In this document: piece after piece, positions 11,164-22,240 of the stretch | Layout: every line of letters begins with the position of its first letter | How positions within the stretch are numbered: the first letter of the stretch is position 1 | Assembly: GCA_905250025.1 (NCBI GenBank) | Contig: CAJNOJ010000149.1 | Coordinates: 1-64,000 of the forward strand | DNA: 64,000 nucleotides | DNA from: Adineta ricciae | Taxonomy: Eukaryota; Rotifera; Eurotatoria; Adinetida; Adinetidae | Reading direction: 5' to 3' | Translations under genes and position numbers: made by a program | Notes under the pieces: generated by a model | Databases searched by the model: none | Told to the model about the DNA's origin: nothing | Seen by the model: the letters and a program-made list of their open reading frames with translations, nothing else

Positions 11164-12569
11164 CTAAACAAGTGAACCTAAACATTGTTCACCATGACAA
11201 TCATCAGTTGGATAAGTATCGGGAATAATTAATGTTTCTGTTGTTAATTCTAAAACAGTTCCATCAGGACCAGGAAAATTCACTTGAATAAGAAAACCTT
11301 CCCAACCATTCATTGGATTTTCAATTGTTAAAGAATAAACAATTGTTGTACTCGTTTGTTCCTTAAAATATTCATTTAAAAATAAATATATAAAATCTAA
11401 TCAATTGAATATTTACTTCAATAACGAGATCTGTTGTAAACCAAAAAACAGGATTTGCCATTGCTTTTGTTGGATCATTTGGATTTCCAACAAGTAGACG
11501 AAAATCTCGTCGTTTATCATCGAGAGTTTGAGCACGATAACCAAGTGCACCAATTGGTTTTGGTCCAGAATTAATATCTACAGTTGCACGAATATAACCA
11601 TGAGTATTATTTGTTGATTTAATCCATTGAAGTTTAGGTAATGGTTTTTCATCATAAACACTCATATAAAAACTTCGCATTGTAAAAAATAAACTTATGA
11701 TATGACCAACACAAACATGATCTGCATTTGGCATTCGTCTTTTATCAACAAAAAAAGAAAAATTTTCTTTTTATCAAATGAAAATTCGAATCTTTTTACC
11801 GAAGAAATGATCCACCTGTGGCTATTTGAAGATCATTCCAAAAAACCGCCTTAATCATAGAAATCATTTAAATGGAATGAAAATTTCAAATTATTTTACT
11901 TCATTATCAAGTAGAAAGAATTCATCACCAGTTGCTTGAATTTGTAAAATTTTTGTTTTAGAGAATCGATCAATATAATCTTTGAAAAGAATATTTTACT
12001 TCAAATCTTTTGTTTTTTATTAAATTTTCTTACTTAATGGATCAATAATTGCTGATAATTTTGTCATATTATCATTATCAACATATTGAGTTATATTTAA
12101 TTTATAATAATCTTGAAATGCAAATGTCCAACCAACTAATGACTAAAATATAAAATTATTCTAAATTCATTGAAAAAAGTTCTTTTTTTAACTAACTCGA
12201 TACATATGATGTAAATTCTAATTGAAAAAGAAATTCAAAANTCGAGTTAATTTTTTTTTGCTACAGTTATACATAAATAATGCCACCAAATTGATCGAGA
12301 TGAATATGTTTCTTTAAAGAAAAAATAATCAAGAAAATATTTGTGTGTTTAAAAAAATATTGAAATTTTTAACCATCGAGCCATTTTTGAGAAGTAAAAT
12401 TGAGAATATATAATTTATAATCAATTTCTTCGTAAGTTTGAAGTAGAGTCCAACCAAAATGAGGATCTTCTGCATGAACATAATCATCTAATGGTGTTGA
12501 TTTACTTGAATTGATAATTATAAACAAGAAAAGACAACAATGAATTAAAAATCCTTTTTGATTCTTCAT
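11164..12569 (-). CDS. secreted PhoPQ-activated/AprA-like protein, middle missing
   Basis: The first exon (12569-12374) has a signal peptide (hydrophobic CCLFLFIIIN) and then TPLDDYVHAEDPHFGW, a hallmark of the PhoPQ-activated pathogenicity-related family that includes Dictyostelium AprA. A second exon from 12311 gives SIWWHYLCIT. Past the n at 12241 the frame resumes with SLVGWTFAFQDYYKLN (from about 12141), DYIDRFSKTKILQIQ and ATGDEFFLLDNE (about 11990-11920), AVFWNDLQIATGGSFLR, RMPNADHVCVGH, and a C-terminal beta-rich region ending EQCLGSLV. The GDEFF segment corresponds to the alpha/beta-hydrolase-like part of the family. About 200 residues between WWHYLCIT and SLVGW are missing, and the n sits there. 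Introns are 50-60 bp GT-AG. The family is rare in animals, so horizontal origin is possible. It is transcribed divergently from the reductase gene at 13048. Confidence 0.75.
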
Positions 12570-13047
12570 GTTTTTTTTTCAATTGAAGAAAAACGAAAAT
12601 TTCATCTTCTTTTTAAATAAGATTTTCTTATCAGAATTTTTTTTATCTTTTCTAAAATATAAATAGGTCATTTTATTTCATTCGATTTTCCATGTAAAAC
12701 TTTTGAAAGAGAAAGAAAGGATGTCACTAGAAGACAAAAAAAAAAAGAAAAAGAATTTGTTTTTGTGTTGATTGATTAAGATATTTTCATATATTTATTC
12801 ATCAAAATCAAAATAATTTCACAATTTACATTTGGAAAATTTGTTTTTTCTCAAGATTTTATCTTCTTTTAAATCAAAGAATTTTCATAGGTCAATGATA
12901 ATCGTTTTTGTAAACGAATTGTTCGAACGTTTGTTTTTCTCTCTTCTCTTCTTCAAAATATGAAAACGATATGAGATGAAAAGATAAGAAAAGAAAGATA
13001 TAAAGAGACAAGATAATATCAAATATTTCTTTCATTGTTTTTAACAA
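12570..13047. promoter_or_regulatory. shared upstream region of two divergent genes
   Basis: 478 bp separate the divergent starts of the AprA-like gene and the reductase gene. A TATA-like AAATATAAATAGG lies near 12655 and GATATAAAGAG near 12998, about 45 bases before the plus-strand ATG. Polypurine runs dominate the rest. Promoter assignment is inference from position. Confidence 0.4.
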
Positions 13048-15783
13048 ATGGATTTTTTGGAAAATCTTCCATTTTCGTCAATAATTGGTGCACTTGAATA
13101 TCAATCTCAAGTAAAACCAACAAATCAAGCAATTCTTTATCCTGATTCAACTAAAAATTCAACTGAATATGCTTCATTAACATATAAACAATTTAACAAT
13201 TTAACAAATCATTTAGCTGAAAAGATTTCTGAATATTTACCAAAAACTTCTTTAAATGAGTCGATCACTTGTGCTTTGTTATCAATTGGTGGATTAGAAT
13301 ATTTATTAAGTCAATATGCATTATTAAAACTTCCTCATGTAATTATGTTTCCTTTATCTTCAAGAAATTCATCAGCAGCGATTGAATATTTATTGAAAGA
13401 AACAAAAACATATCTTTTGTTAACAACTACACTTTATTTACCAATGATAAAAATAATTCAAGAAAATAATCAACAACTTCAATCAATGAAAATCATTCTT
13501 TTAGATCAAAATGAATTTCTTGTGGAAAATTTACTGAAAAATAAAGATATTCAATCATCATTTTCATCAAAGATCGTTAAAAGTAATGAAGAATTAAGTA
13601 GAATCGTTGTTATTCTTCATAGGTCAATCATTTTTCATCAAATAACAATAAATTGATCTTTTCTTTATTTTAGTTCTGGAAGTACATCTCATCCGAGACC
13701 AATTTATCTATCAAATCGATATTTTCTAGTCTCCTATTCATCTTATCAATCACTTAACAAAGATTTTTGGAAAGAAGATGATGTTGCTTTAACTTGGGGT
13801 GCTTTGTAAGTCTCTTGTTTTGTTCTTCTTCAAACAAATTCTTCATTCTCTTTCCATAGATTTCATTTATTGGCATTTAATGGAACTATTCGTGCAATTC
13901 TAGCCGGTTGTACTTATGCATTACCATTATGTGCAACATTTCCTCTAAAACCCGATGAATTAGTAAATAATATTCAATCTCAAAATGGTATAACGGTACT
14001 TGTCACTGTACCAAGTTTACTTGAACAATTAATTCGTGAATTACTCTCGGAAAAGAATCAACATATCGGATTGAAACCTTTACAAAAACTCAAATTTGTT
14101 ATGTATGGTGGAGCTGGTTGTCCCGATCATTTATGTAAAACGTTAGTCGAGAATAATGTTGTTCTATTAAGTGTTTATGGTTCAACAGGTAATTGTCTTT
14201 GAAATGATTATAACAATGCCAATTGATTTCGTATTTTTTGTAGAAACTGGTCTTGTTCTTGTGAATAATTTTCATCCGTATGATAAACGATGGAAATTTA
14301 TGCAATTACCATTGAGTCGAAAACCTTATGTTCGTATTGAAACACCTGCTGGTTCACAGGATCCCAATGAAAAAATCATTATTCATCTTCCAACAGATCC
14401 TTTCTTAGCTCAAAATATTTCAAATCAACCCGATGGTTCATATATTGTTGGTGATATTCTTTTAGAAGATCCACCAAATTCTGGTTTTTATCGAATATTA
14501 GGACGACAAGATGATACGTTAGTTCATATCACCGGTGAAAAAACAAATCCAATTCCAATTGAACATTCAATTCAAAGTTGTCCTCTTGTTAAACAAGTTG
14601 TTCTTGTTGGTCATAATCAATTCTGCACAGCAGCTTTGATCGAATTAGATAAAGATAAAACAAAAGATTTGAATGAAAAGAAAATTCTGGATGAAATTTG
14701 GAAATATGTTGAACAAGCAAATAAAGATGCTCCATCACATTCACGTCTTATCAAACAACTTATTCATATTCTTTCGAATGATCAAAGTTTACCTGTAACT
14801 CATAAAGGNTATTTATCTCATTTCAACAAAGAAAATTGGATTTATCCCTTTTAAACGATCAACGTTTAGTTATTTTATCTTCATCAATGAATTTGTCCGA
14901 AGAATATCTTGGACTATCAAATGAAATTTATGAAGAGTTAAAAGACGAATTAACTGATATAATTCATTCTGCATGGAAAATGAATTTCAATCAAACAGTG
15001 AAAGATTTTGAATTTGATTCAATTCTTGGTGTTTATCATCTTTTAAAATTATCTTCATTCAATCAATGTCAATTTCATTTCATTTCAAGTATTTCATCAG
15101 CTTCATCAGGTCTTTTACAAATTATTAAAGAGAAACCATTGCCTGAACAAATACAAATTGCATTACCACAAGGTTATGGACAAAGTAAATTCATTAGTGA
15201 ACATTTATGTTGGAAAGCGAAACAAATTTCAAATATTCAAATAAAGATTTATCGTGTTGGTCAAATTAGTGGAGATACACTGAATGGAATATGGAATTCA
15301 ACAGAAACGGCTGCAATGATGATTTATGCAGGTGCAGGACAATTACATAAAATGCCAAATATTGGAAATGATATTAATTGGATACCTGTAGATATTTGTA
15401 GTCAAACATTAGTTGAATTAGCATTGAAATCATCGGAAGATCAACATGTTTATCATCTTATGAATCCAAATTGTATTGAATATCAAAATTATTTAGATTT
15501 ACTTCGTGAAAGTGGACTTCGATTTGATATTGTTTCTAAAGATGAATTTCTTGATGCAATTTTAACTACAACGGATCAAACTAATCCATTAATTAAATTA
15601 TCATCGTTTTTAGAACAAATCTATCGAAAGAAAGATAATTCAAAACCATCAACAACATTTCAAACAGAAAAAACTGTTGAACATTCACAAACTTTAAAAA
15701 ATTGTCCACAAATCGATTCACATCTAATTCAACTCTATGTAAATTATTGGACAAATTCCAAGATTTTAAAAGAGAACAGTTAA
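13048..15783 (+). CDS. NRPS-like adenylate-forming reductase, carrier domain missing
   Basis: Exons 13048-13622, 13674-13805, 13860-14188 and 14244-14809 encode an AMP-binding domain. Motifs: SSGSTSHPRP (A3-like, lacking the usual TG and Lys), VYGSTETG (A5), SYIVGDILLEDPP, and GRQDDTLVHITGEKTNP (A7/A8). From 14812 the frame resumes as a thioester-reductase domain. Its motifs are GLSNEIYEEL, IIHSAWKMNFN, FISSISSASS, GYGQSKFISE (Tyr/Lys pair), YRVGQISG and DINWIPVD. Fungal enzymes of this layout activate a carboxylic acid, load it on a phosphopantetheine carrier and reduce it to an aldehyde. Here the carrier domain and the first Rossmann motif are absent, and the frame shifts at the n at 14809, so sequence was lost there. 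Closest recalled relatives are fungal; fungal-to-rotifer transfer followed by intron gain is plausible. Substrate unknown. Confidence 0.8.
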
Positions 15784-16187
15784 ATTTTATTTTGAAAAGA
15801 ATCAACTCATGAAATTTGTTTTCTAACAGGAGATATTTTTCTCTTTTATTTTATATTCAATTGATTTGACTCGTGTTCTGAAGATAATCGAGTAGATAAG
15901 TGAATAAAACGAACTTTGATTTTATTGATTAGATCGGCAAACTCATATACGACGGTTTTGGTTGCCAATCGGGAAAGACTTTTTATAGTATTATAACGCA
16001 CTTTAGGTAATTCTTGACTGATCGGATCGTTGTGATTGGATTTGCATTTATCCATCCCGAACTCCCATCTGTTATTTTTGTATAGGCTTATCATGAGTCA
16101 AATGGTAAAAATCATATGGAATATGTATTTAAAATCCATGTGTATTATTTCTCTGAATACACGTTCCTCCAATTGATACAAGATAAA
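15784..16187. other. intergenic
   Basis: Between the reductase gene and a pseudogene. A minus frame at 15846-16094 is coding-like in places but has no recognisable domain, so it is not called. Confidence 0.4.
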
Positions 16188-16822
16188 ATGAATTTACTGA
16201 TTGACTCGTTTCTTATAGTCATACTGTTAATAAACGGTCATTTTTGGGGATAATCGAATAAGTGCTTATCCAGAAATTCCGTTAGAATCATGTAAATGTT
16301 TTCAACGATTATATGAGAGACAAATCGACATTTTAAACATGACTGATATAGTTGCCCGTAATTGGGCAATTAATCTTTGGTATCAAAATGTTAGTCATTC
16401 TTTTCAAAAATTTCTTCAAACAGCTCTAGATAGTGAACCAGATTTAGCTGCCATTGGTATATGGACATCAATTGCGTCTTAGTCATCACATGCTGTTGGA
16501 TTTAGTCTTCGTCAATAATCAATTTCAGAATTATGGATCTATGTTATTCGTAATTTACCACAGTGGATGCAAACTGTTCTTGATAGAATCCCATTTAAAT
16601 TAGTTGAATTGTTATTTCAACAAATTCTTGAACATACAGCTGTTGCACTTGGGGAGGGAAATCGAGTGATTTTCAATGATATTGCTGCGCTTTATTCACG
16701 TTACGGAATTGAATTCTGTTCAGACAAAACAAAACCCGATGATACACGATTAATCGAGTTTATTCAAAAGTATGTGTGTGAAGATGGTGAATGTAGTTTA
16801 GCAAAAGCATTTCGTGCACTTT
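16188..16822 (+). pseudogene. truncated copy of the gene at 22,241
   Basis: Closely similar along its whole length to the first 210 or so codons of the intact gene at 22,241: shared NMTDI, RNWAINLWYQ, EGNRVIF and EFIQKYVC. It carries in-frame stops (TAG where the intact copy has TGG in SLASWSSH; TAA after SLRQ) and a frameshift near the start. Similarity stops abruptly at the n at 16823, right after the ...GCACTTT that in the intact copy continues TTAAAGCTC. So the 3' half may be lost to an assembly gap as well as to decay. Confidence 0.85.
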
Positions 16823-17090
16823 NAAATATAATTCTTCTGTTTATCTTTTGGGAAGGAAGAAGAAATATTTTGTTCTTTCTACATATAAATTAACAGAAAA
16901 AAAAAAGATTTTTTTTTGGCATTTTTTTCATAATCATCGAAAAAGATTTTGTTTATTTATGAGTTATGCAATGTATGAAGTTATAGAGAAAACAAGAAGA
17001 AATGTATAAAATGTCCTTTTATTGATTCATTTTTGAATTTAATGAATAAACATAGGCGAATAGATAATAAGAGAGATTCCAAATTAACTG
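16823..17090. other. n at 16823 and unrelated AT-rich flank
   Basis: Sequence after the n shows no similarity to the gene it interrupts. No gene seen. Confidence 0.5.
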
Positions 17091-17190
17091 ACATATGTTA
17101 TTCGTAATTTATCACAATGGATGCAAATTATTCTCGACAGAATTTCGTTTAAATTTATTGAATTTTTCCTCAAACAAATTTCGAATGAAA
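17091..17190 (+). pseudogene. 100 bp fragment of the 22,241 gene family
   Basis: ATATGTTATTCGTAATTT and the following 80 bases match the part of the intact copy around 22,586 (YVIRNLPQRMQNILDRI region) with scattered changes. It overlaps in homology with the pseudogene at 16,188, so it comes from a separate duplicate. Confidence 0.7.
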
Positions 17191-17415
17191 GTGATATATA
17201 ATATCATGTTGTTATCATCATCATCATAGCGATGTTCATTTTTGTCGAGTTATTTTTCTGAGTTTGATAAAATGAATAGAATATTCAAGATAAGAACAAT
17301 GATCATCTACGTCTATATTTGTCATTCATACTTTTCTGTTTGTATTTAGTATTATATTATAATTCACTAATCATTTACTGAATATGTAAATTAATCGTGT
17401 GAAGTTTTCCATATT

Positions 17416-17575
17416 AAGATCCAAAGAAAAAGGACTATTAATATGTGATGGTTGTTTGTACACTTTGAATGAAAGTAATATACATGTCAAGTATTGACGA
17501 TGCAAAGAACGACTTTGTTGTACTGTTACTCATATTGATAAAAATGATCATGTTACGTATCATAATGGTACTCTA
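17416..17575 (+). pseudogene. FLYWCH zinc-finger relic
   Basis: The frame RSKEKGLLICDGCLYTLN, then NIHVKY-stop-RCKERLCC, matches the FLYWCH pattern (KGK..L..DG..Y.......YWRC....C.A), with the key Trp codon changed to TGA. A His-x-His-like end follows (HIDKNDHVTYH). FLYWCH domains in bdelloids are common in host genes and in MULE-type transposases. No transposase body is evident, so the parent type is unknown. Confidence 0.65.
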
Positions 17576-17744
17576 TCGACAAAAGAATTTTCGAGGAAGA
17601 ACAGAATTATCAAATGAGTCGATATGAATCTTTCGAACAAGTCGTCTTTAACAAATATTATTCTTTTGAATAAATTAATCAAAAAACGATAATTCAAAAC
17701 CAAACAAAATTAGTAACAATTAACACAGTTAAGGAATCAGAAAA

Positions 17745-18830
17745 GTTATTTTGATTGATTTGTGCGTCACCAACAGATACATACGTTTTGACGAGATCTA
17801 AATCATTTGAATTAAGCGATTGAATTGGAATCTCTAAATATCTTTGTGATCTAATTGTAACACAAATGTCATTAATTTATATGTTTCAACGATTTCTGTA
17901 CAATTTGGCTCTGATTGAATGAGATAAATAGTTAAAGAGTTTTTCAAGGTTGACAAAGCATTTTTATATTGACTCCAATTGGTTTGAGTAGTTTCCATGA
18001 AAGAGTAAATGAAAGCAATTTTAAGATCTATGTCAGATAAATATCCAAAGCATGTTGCATATTAACAAGTTCATCAATATAATCTTTCTTTTCATTACAT
18101 AAGAGAATCATTAACTCATATGTAGAAACTATTTCAAGAGGATCAATACAAAAGGAATTCAGTTGTAGAACTAAACATTTTTTTAAAATGTGGTGAAGCA
18201 TCAGAAACTTGTTTGTATAATGTATAATTCAATCTAATAGATCTGAGAATTTTGATCAGTCTTGCCTTTGTAGGTCGTCTATATTTTCCCCAAATATTTA
18301 AAACCATGCAGTTGATAATAAAATATTGTATTGGAATGTTGTTCGCTTTAGAGGAAAAATATTTGTTAACCGTTCATCACTTTCACATTCATTCTCTGCT
18401 TTATATTCTGAATCTTTTCATTCATAATGTCGTACAATACATGGAGGAACGTATTGAATATTTCCAAGATACACATCAGATACTACAGAAGAAGATTTTT
18501 CGAGAAGTTATCATTTATGGAATGTGATCAGTCTTGCACCAAAATTTCGATGTTCAAGGTAAATATACGTGATGTGAAAGAGAATTGTTCGCAGCAAAGA
18601 ATGAGACTTAACGTCATTCTCTTCCATAATTTCATATACTTGTTTAAAATGTTTCAGAGCTTCGAATAAGTAACTTGTTGTTTCAAAACAAACATCCAAT
18701 TGTGAATGTCCAAAACATATATTGAAATGATTTGAAGAATGATTGATTGTCTGATTTCTTAAGAATTCATTGGCTGATATTGTTCTTTTAATCAGTCTGT
18801 ATTTATACAAATAATAAAACATATGACTTA
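17745..18830 (-). pseudogene. TPR-repeat protein relic
   Basis: On the minus strand, one block (18822-18511) reads LFEALKHFKQVYEIMEE, then LLRTILFHITYIYLEHRNF, which is TPR-like. A second block near 17,960-17,860 reads YKNALSTLKNSLTIYLIQ, then EIVETYKLMTFVLQL. Between and after them the frame shifts several times and stops occur (for example after LDHKDI). This resembles the large bdelloid TPR/kinesin-light-chain-like families. No intact start or domain set remains. Confidence 0.6.
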
Positions 18831-19278
18831 TGATTCCTCCCGATGGTATTTTCGTAGATGACTCATATTTTCTGTATCAATGCATCGAGAGATTGTTTTT
18901 CATCTTTTATTCATTTTATTTGATCATTTAGTTTAAATTTCTCTCCATAAAAAAAAAGTCAAACAAACTATTTGACAACGACATAAGTTTGATCTGAGTG
19001 AACCTGTAAAGGGTCGAAACATGTCGTATGGCACCTTGAATCTATTTTGATAAAATTCACATCCTCATTCAGTCTTAAGATAATTTTATTCGATGTGTTC
19101 TTTAGTCGTCGAGTCGGTTTTTTCAAATAAGTAACAAATACGTGTCGACGCTTGTGGAAAATTCCTGGGTAAGTTGGAAATTCTAAGGTTTTAAATAACA
19201 AAGAAAATATTGATTCGATGGAGCCAATCACATCACTATTTTTTAAAGATTGTGTAATGACGTACGTGTCTCGACCAC
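18831..19278. other. intergenic upstream of the GTPase gene
   Basis: A minus frame at 18968-19231 is open but unrecognised. The rest is AT-rich without structure that I could identify. Confidence 0.4.
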
Positions 19279-19392
19279 ATATATAAGAGAATGATGCGTA
19301 TTGTTTTGCTGACTTACTTTTGTGATCAACTACCAGTGTATAAGGTAAGATAAGTATTATATATGATTAATATCTTTATAAAATACAATTAG
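19279..19392 (+). promoter_or_regulatory. TATA box and leader intron of AIG1-like gene
   Basis: A TATATAAGAG box at about 19279-19288 precedes a leader with a likely intron from 19345 (AAG/GTAAGATAAG) to 19392 (ACAATTAG). The ATG at 19414 follows 21 bases later. The acceptor could alternatively take a spliced leader. Confidence 0.5.
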
Positions 19393-19413
19393 CAGTGACT
19401 ATTGAACTCAATA

Positions 19414-20343
19414 ATGGCCGGAGTCGCTTCTGTTGTACTTGATACTCTCACTACACAATTTCTGCGATCTATTGCCAAAGAACTTGATATGGAATCCGAA
19501 ACATCGGCAATGAACATATTACGTGCATATTTGGAAAATCGTAACAATATGGATATGGTTCTGAAACAAATTGAACGAAAAGGCAGTGTTAATCGTATTC
19601 TCGTCATTGGACAAACTGGTGCCGGTAAAAGTAGTTTGGTTAATCTTTTAGCTGGAAAAAAAGTAGCAAAAGTTTGTGATGGTGCCAATGGATGTACATT
19701 TAAATTTGAAACTCATCAATGTGATTATAATGGAGAATTGTTCGAATTAATTGATACAGTTGGTTTAAATGAAGGTTCTAAAGGCACTGTCAGACCGAAG
19801 GATGCAATGAAAATGTTAATCAAGTTCATCAAAGGCAATAAACGAGGATTTAGCTGCATTATCTTTGTTATGCCAAAAGGTCGAATAACTGAATCATTTG
19901 AAAAAAATCATATGCTCTTTTGTCAAACTCTATTAAATGGTCAAACACCTGCAATTCTTTTTTTAAGTCATTGTGAAGCAGATGAACCAATGAACACATG
20001 GATAAATAACGAAGAAAACAAAATTGCATTAGAACTTTATGGTTTTTCTGATGTTGTATGTGGTACTGCTCAAGAAGGTGGTCGATTTGCTCAGATTGTT
20101 GAACCATTACGAAATGAAACTCGACGATGTTTATGGGAATCTATTGCTAGAAATATGTTAGAAGTTCCACGTCCAATTGAACCGACAATGCATCTCTTCA
20201 AACAGATATGGAATTCTTTCTGCGATTTCTTTGGTATTAACTGGAAATTTTTAACAGATCAGTTTGCTTCTTTTCTCGAATATCTCAAATCATTAGGTGT
20301 TGATCAAGAAACACTTGATCAAATCAATATCACGCTTCATTGA
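19414..20343 (+). CDS. AIG1/GIMAP-like GTPase, 309 aa
   Basis: Single exon. G1 is GQTGAGKSSLVNLL near residue 60. G3 is DTVGLNEG near residue 112. The stretch FIKGNKRGFSCIIFVMPKGR fits the switch and conserved-box region of AIG1-type GTPases. LFLSHCEADEP occupies the G4 position, with the usual Asn/Lys-x-Asp weakly kept. The N-terminal 55 residues form a helical leader and the last 60 residues form a possible amphipathic or membrane-associating tail (WNSFCDFFGINWKFL). The family binds GTP and oligomerises on membranes; in animals it is tied to immunity and in bdelloids it is expanded. Start chosen at the first ATG after the leader intron. No sign of decay. Confidence 0.8.
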   Translation: MAGVASVVLDTLTTQFLRSIAKELDMESETSAMNILRAYLENRNNMDMVLKQIERKGSVNRILVIGQTGAGKSSLVNLLAGKKVAKVCDGANGCTFKFETHQCDYNGELFELIDTVGLNEGSKGTVRPKDAMKMLIKFIKGNKRGFSCIIFVMPKGRITESFEKNHMLFCQTLLNGQTPAILFLSHCEADEPMNTWINNEENKIALELYGFSDVVCGTAQEGGRFAQIVEPLRNETRRCLWESIARNMLEVPRPIEPTMHLFKQIWNSFCDFFGINWKFLTDQFASFLEYLKSLGVDQETLDQINITLH

Positions 20344-20450
20344 TCTATGATACGAACTAAAACACTTTTTTATTCGAGATTACTTATTGATTTTTATTCA
20401 TGATTTTACAAAAATAAATTTGAGTCTCAATAACATCGTTGGGTTGTTCT

Positions 20451-20659
20451 GAGTAGTGTAGAAATCGTTAACTCGATTCGAGTATTAAAACTTCCATCGA
20501 ATTCTAAAACTTATAAATCTAGAACTCGAAGCTTCGAGTTTTACACTGCTACCCAGAGTAGTGTAGAAATCGTTAACTCGATTCGAGTATTAAAACTTCC
20601 ATCGACTTCTAAAACTTATAAATCCAGAACTCGAAGCTTCGAGTTTTACACTGCTACCC
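20451..20659. repeat. two tandem 105 bp units with inverted ends
   Basis: GAGTAGTGTAGAAATCG recurs at 20451 and 20556; the two units differ at very few positions. Each unit begins with TAGTGTAGAAA and ends with TTTTACACTGCTACC, which is its approximate reverse complement, and holds internal palindromes (CTCGAAGCTTCGAG). Downstream to about 20,880 there are further diverged fragments (AACTCGAAGCTCCGA, TTCGACTTTTACA). This looks like a small foldback element that duplicated in tandem. Confidence 0.75.
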
Positions 20660-21100
20660 AACACCCACACCCACACGCACCGTCGTAATCAGTTGGTTAA
20701 TAATTGATAATCAGTTAGTAATCTAATAAATATCGTTTAATTAGTGGATATTTAATAGCCAATTAGTTGAAAGTTTAAAACTCGAAGCTCCGAATTCTAA
20801 ATTTTAGAAGTTGAATAGTTGAAAACTCGAACTGAAAGTTTAATACTCGAATAGTCTCTTCGACTTTTACATGTATGAGACTTCTGAATTACAATGTAAA
20901 GTCAGTTATTCCACCATCACCCTCATCGAAATACAAAAGAAAATCAGATGAAATTCTCTCAATGGGTAAGATTTTACAAGGAAAAACAAACAAACATGAT
21001 CAAAATGAGTAAAAATTGTGAATTCGATTGAGTTTTTTCCCATGAAGAGAAGTTGATTATGTACATTCGAATGAGATTCATGAAAATTTTTCAACAAAAA
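20660..21100. other. intergenic with diverged repeat fragments
   Basis: Begins with a CA-rich run (ACACCCACACCCACACGCACC), then fragments related to the 105 bp unit, then AT-rich DNA without a gene. Confidence 0.5.
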
Positions 21101-21108
21101 GTATAAAA
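21101..21108 (+). promoter_or_regulatory. TATA box candidate
   Basis: GTATAAAA lies 81 bases before the ATG at 21182, a spacing also seen for the gene at 10158. Confidence 0.45.
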
Positions 21109-21181
21109 TGAATAGAAATGCAGAACGGCTGTATTCATTTTATTTTCAAATCAATACAAAGATTTACAAAAATTCATCGGA

Positions 21182-22075
21182 ATGGAATGGACACATTCAG
21201 ATTACATTGAATGTAACATTGGTATTTCAATTGGACTTATTTTGATTATTCTGGGTCTTGTATTTGGTATATTTTATACTTCAAATGAAGGTCAAGGATT
21301 TGTTAATCAAAGAATTATTGGTGTTGATCCACCAGAGTTAGAGAAAGGTGTAAGAACTAAAAATGCTGAAGAACCACTTGGATGTAGTGATTGCAAATGT
21401 ACACGTAATAGATGGATTGCTTTTCTCTTTTGTCTTCTTGGAGCAATGACACTTTCAATAACAGCCATATTACTTTTTCAAGGTTGTATTTTGAGTAACG
21501 CGAGAGTCGTTCCTGATGGAGATTGTCCTGAATTCGAAATGGATTGTTTTATATTTAATGATACGACAAGTTTATCTTCCCCAATTAATCAAAGTGTCAG
21601 TTTTCATTGTTTTCCAAACAATAAAACTCAATTTTTAAGTAATTCACAAGATGTAATTGGCTGGTGTTATGGATGGATTATTCGTTTTCAATCAACAAAA
21701 AGTGTCTTAGATCAATTAGGTGTTTGTACTGGTCTTATTGGATTATTTACAACAATTTTAGCAATTATTATTTATTTAGGAAAAACAATTAAAAATCTTG
21801 TTTTATGTTCTTTAATAATTCTATCGTGTTTAATTACAATTATTCTTTTACCAGTTTTTAAATGGTCGTTTGCTCCAATATCTTTTGCTGTTCTTTCTCT
21901 TGGTATTGCTTTAGGAGTTTTCGGAATTCTTCTCTATATCATTTCACCTAAACCAAAAACACTAACTGCAACAGATGAAAAAATCACTCCAGACGATACA
22001 AATCAATTAGTCAATAAATTATCACAACGTACTGAAATTGCGCAAATGCGATCGTCACGAGTACATCCAAAATAA
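21182..22075 (+). CDS. five-TM membrane protein of unknown family, 297 aa
   Basis: Single exon. Hydrophobic segments lie near residues 13-32 (IGLILIILGLVFGIFY), 78-100 (IAFLFCLLGAMTLS), 180-200 (GLIGLFTTILAIIIYLG), 205-225 (LVLCSLIILSCLITIILL) and 230-255. Between the first two is a Cys-rich patch (GCSDCKCTRNRW). Between TM2 and TM3 is an extracellular-type loop with at least six Cys and several N-glycosylation sequons (NDTT, NQS, NKT). The tail is soluble and basic. The layout recalls tetraspan-like proteins but lacks their CCG signature; I do not recognise the family. A TATA box and clean frame support expression. Confidence 0.6.
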   Translation: MEWTHSDYIECNIGISIGLILIILGLVFGIFYTSNEGQGFVNQRIIGVDPPELEKGVRTKNAEEPLGCSDCKCTRNRWIAFLFCLLGAMTLSITAILLFQGCILSNARVVPDGDCPEFEMDCFIFNDTTSLSSPINQSVSFHCFPNNKTQFLSNSQDVIGWCYGWIIRFQSTKSVLDQLGVCTGLIGLFTTILAIIIYLGKTIKNLVLCSLIILSCLITIILLPVFKWSFAPISFAVLSLGIALGVFGILLYIISPKPKTLTATDEKITPDDTNQLVNKLSQRTEIAQMRSSRVHPK

Positions 22076-22240
22076 AATTTTTCAAACTTACAGTATCATC
22101 AGCCGATCTCTTTTTTTTTATTAAAACGAGACGTCTGAGAATCACCATCTGTTGTCATGTGCCTTTGTTTCTTAAAACAAATGATAAAAATAGCATATCT
22201 TTTATTTTTCGATCTTCATTTGAAAAAAAAAATAAATAAA

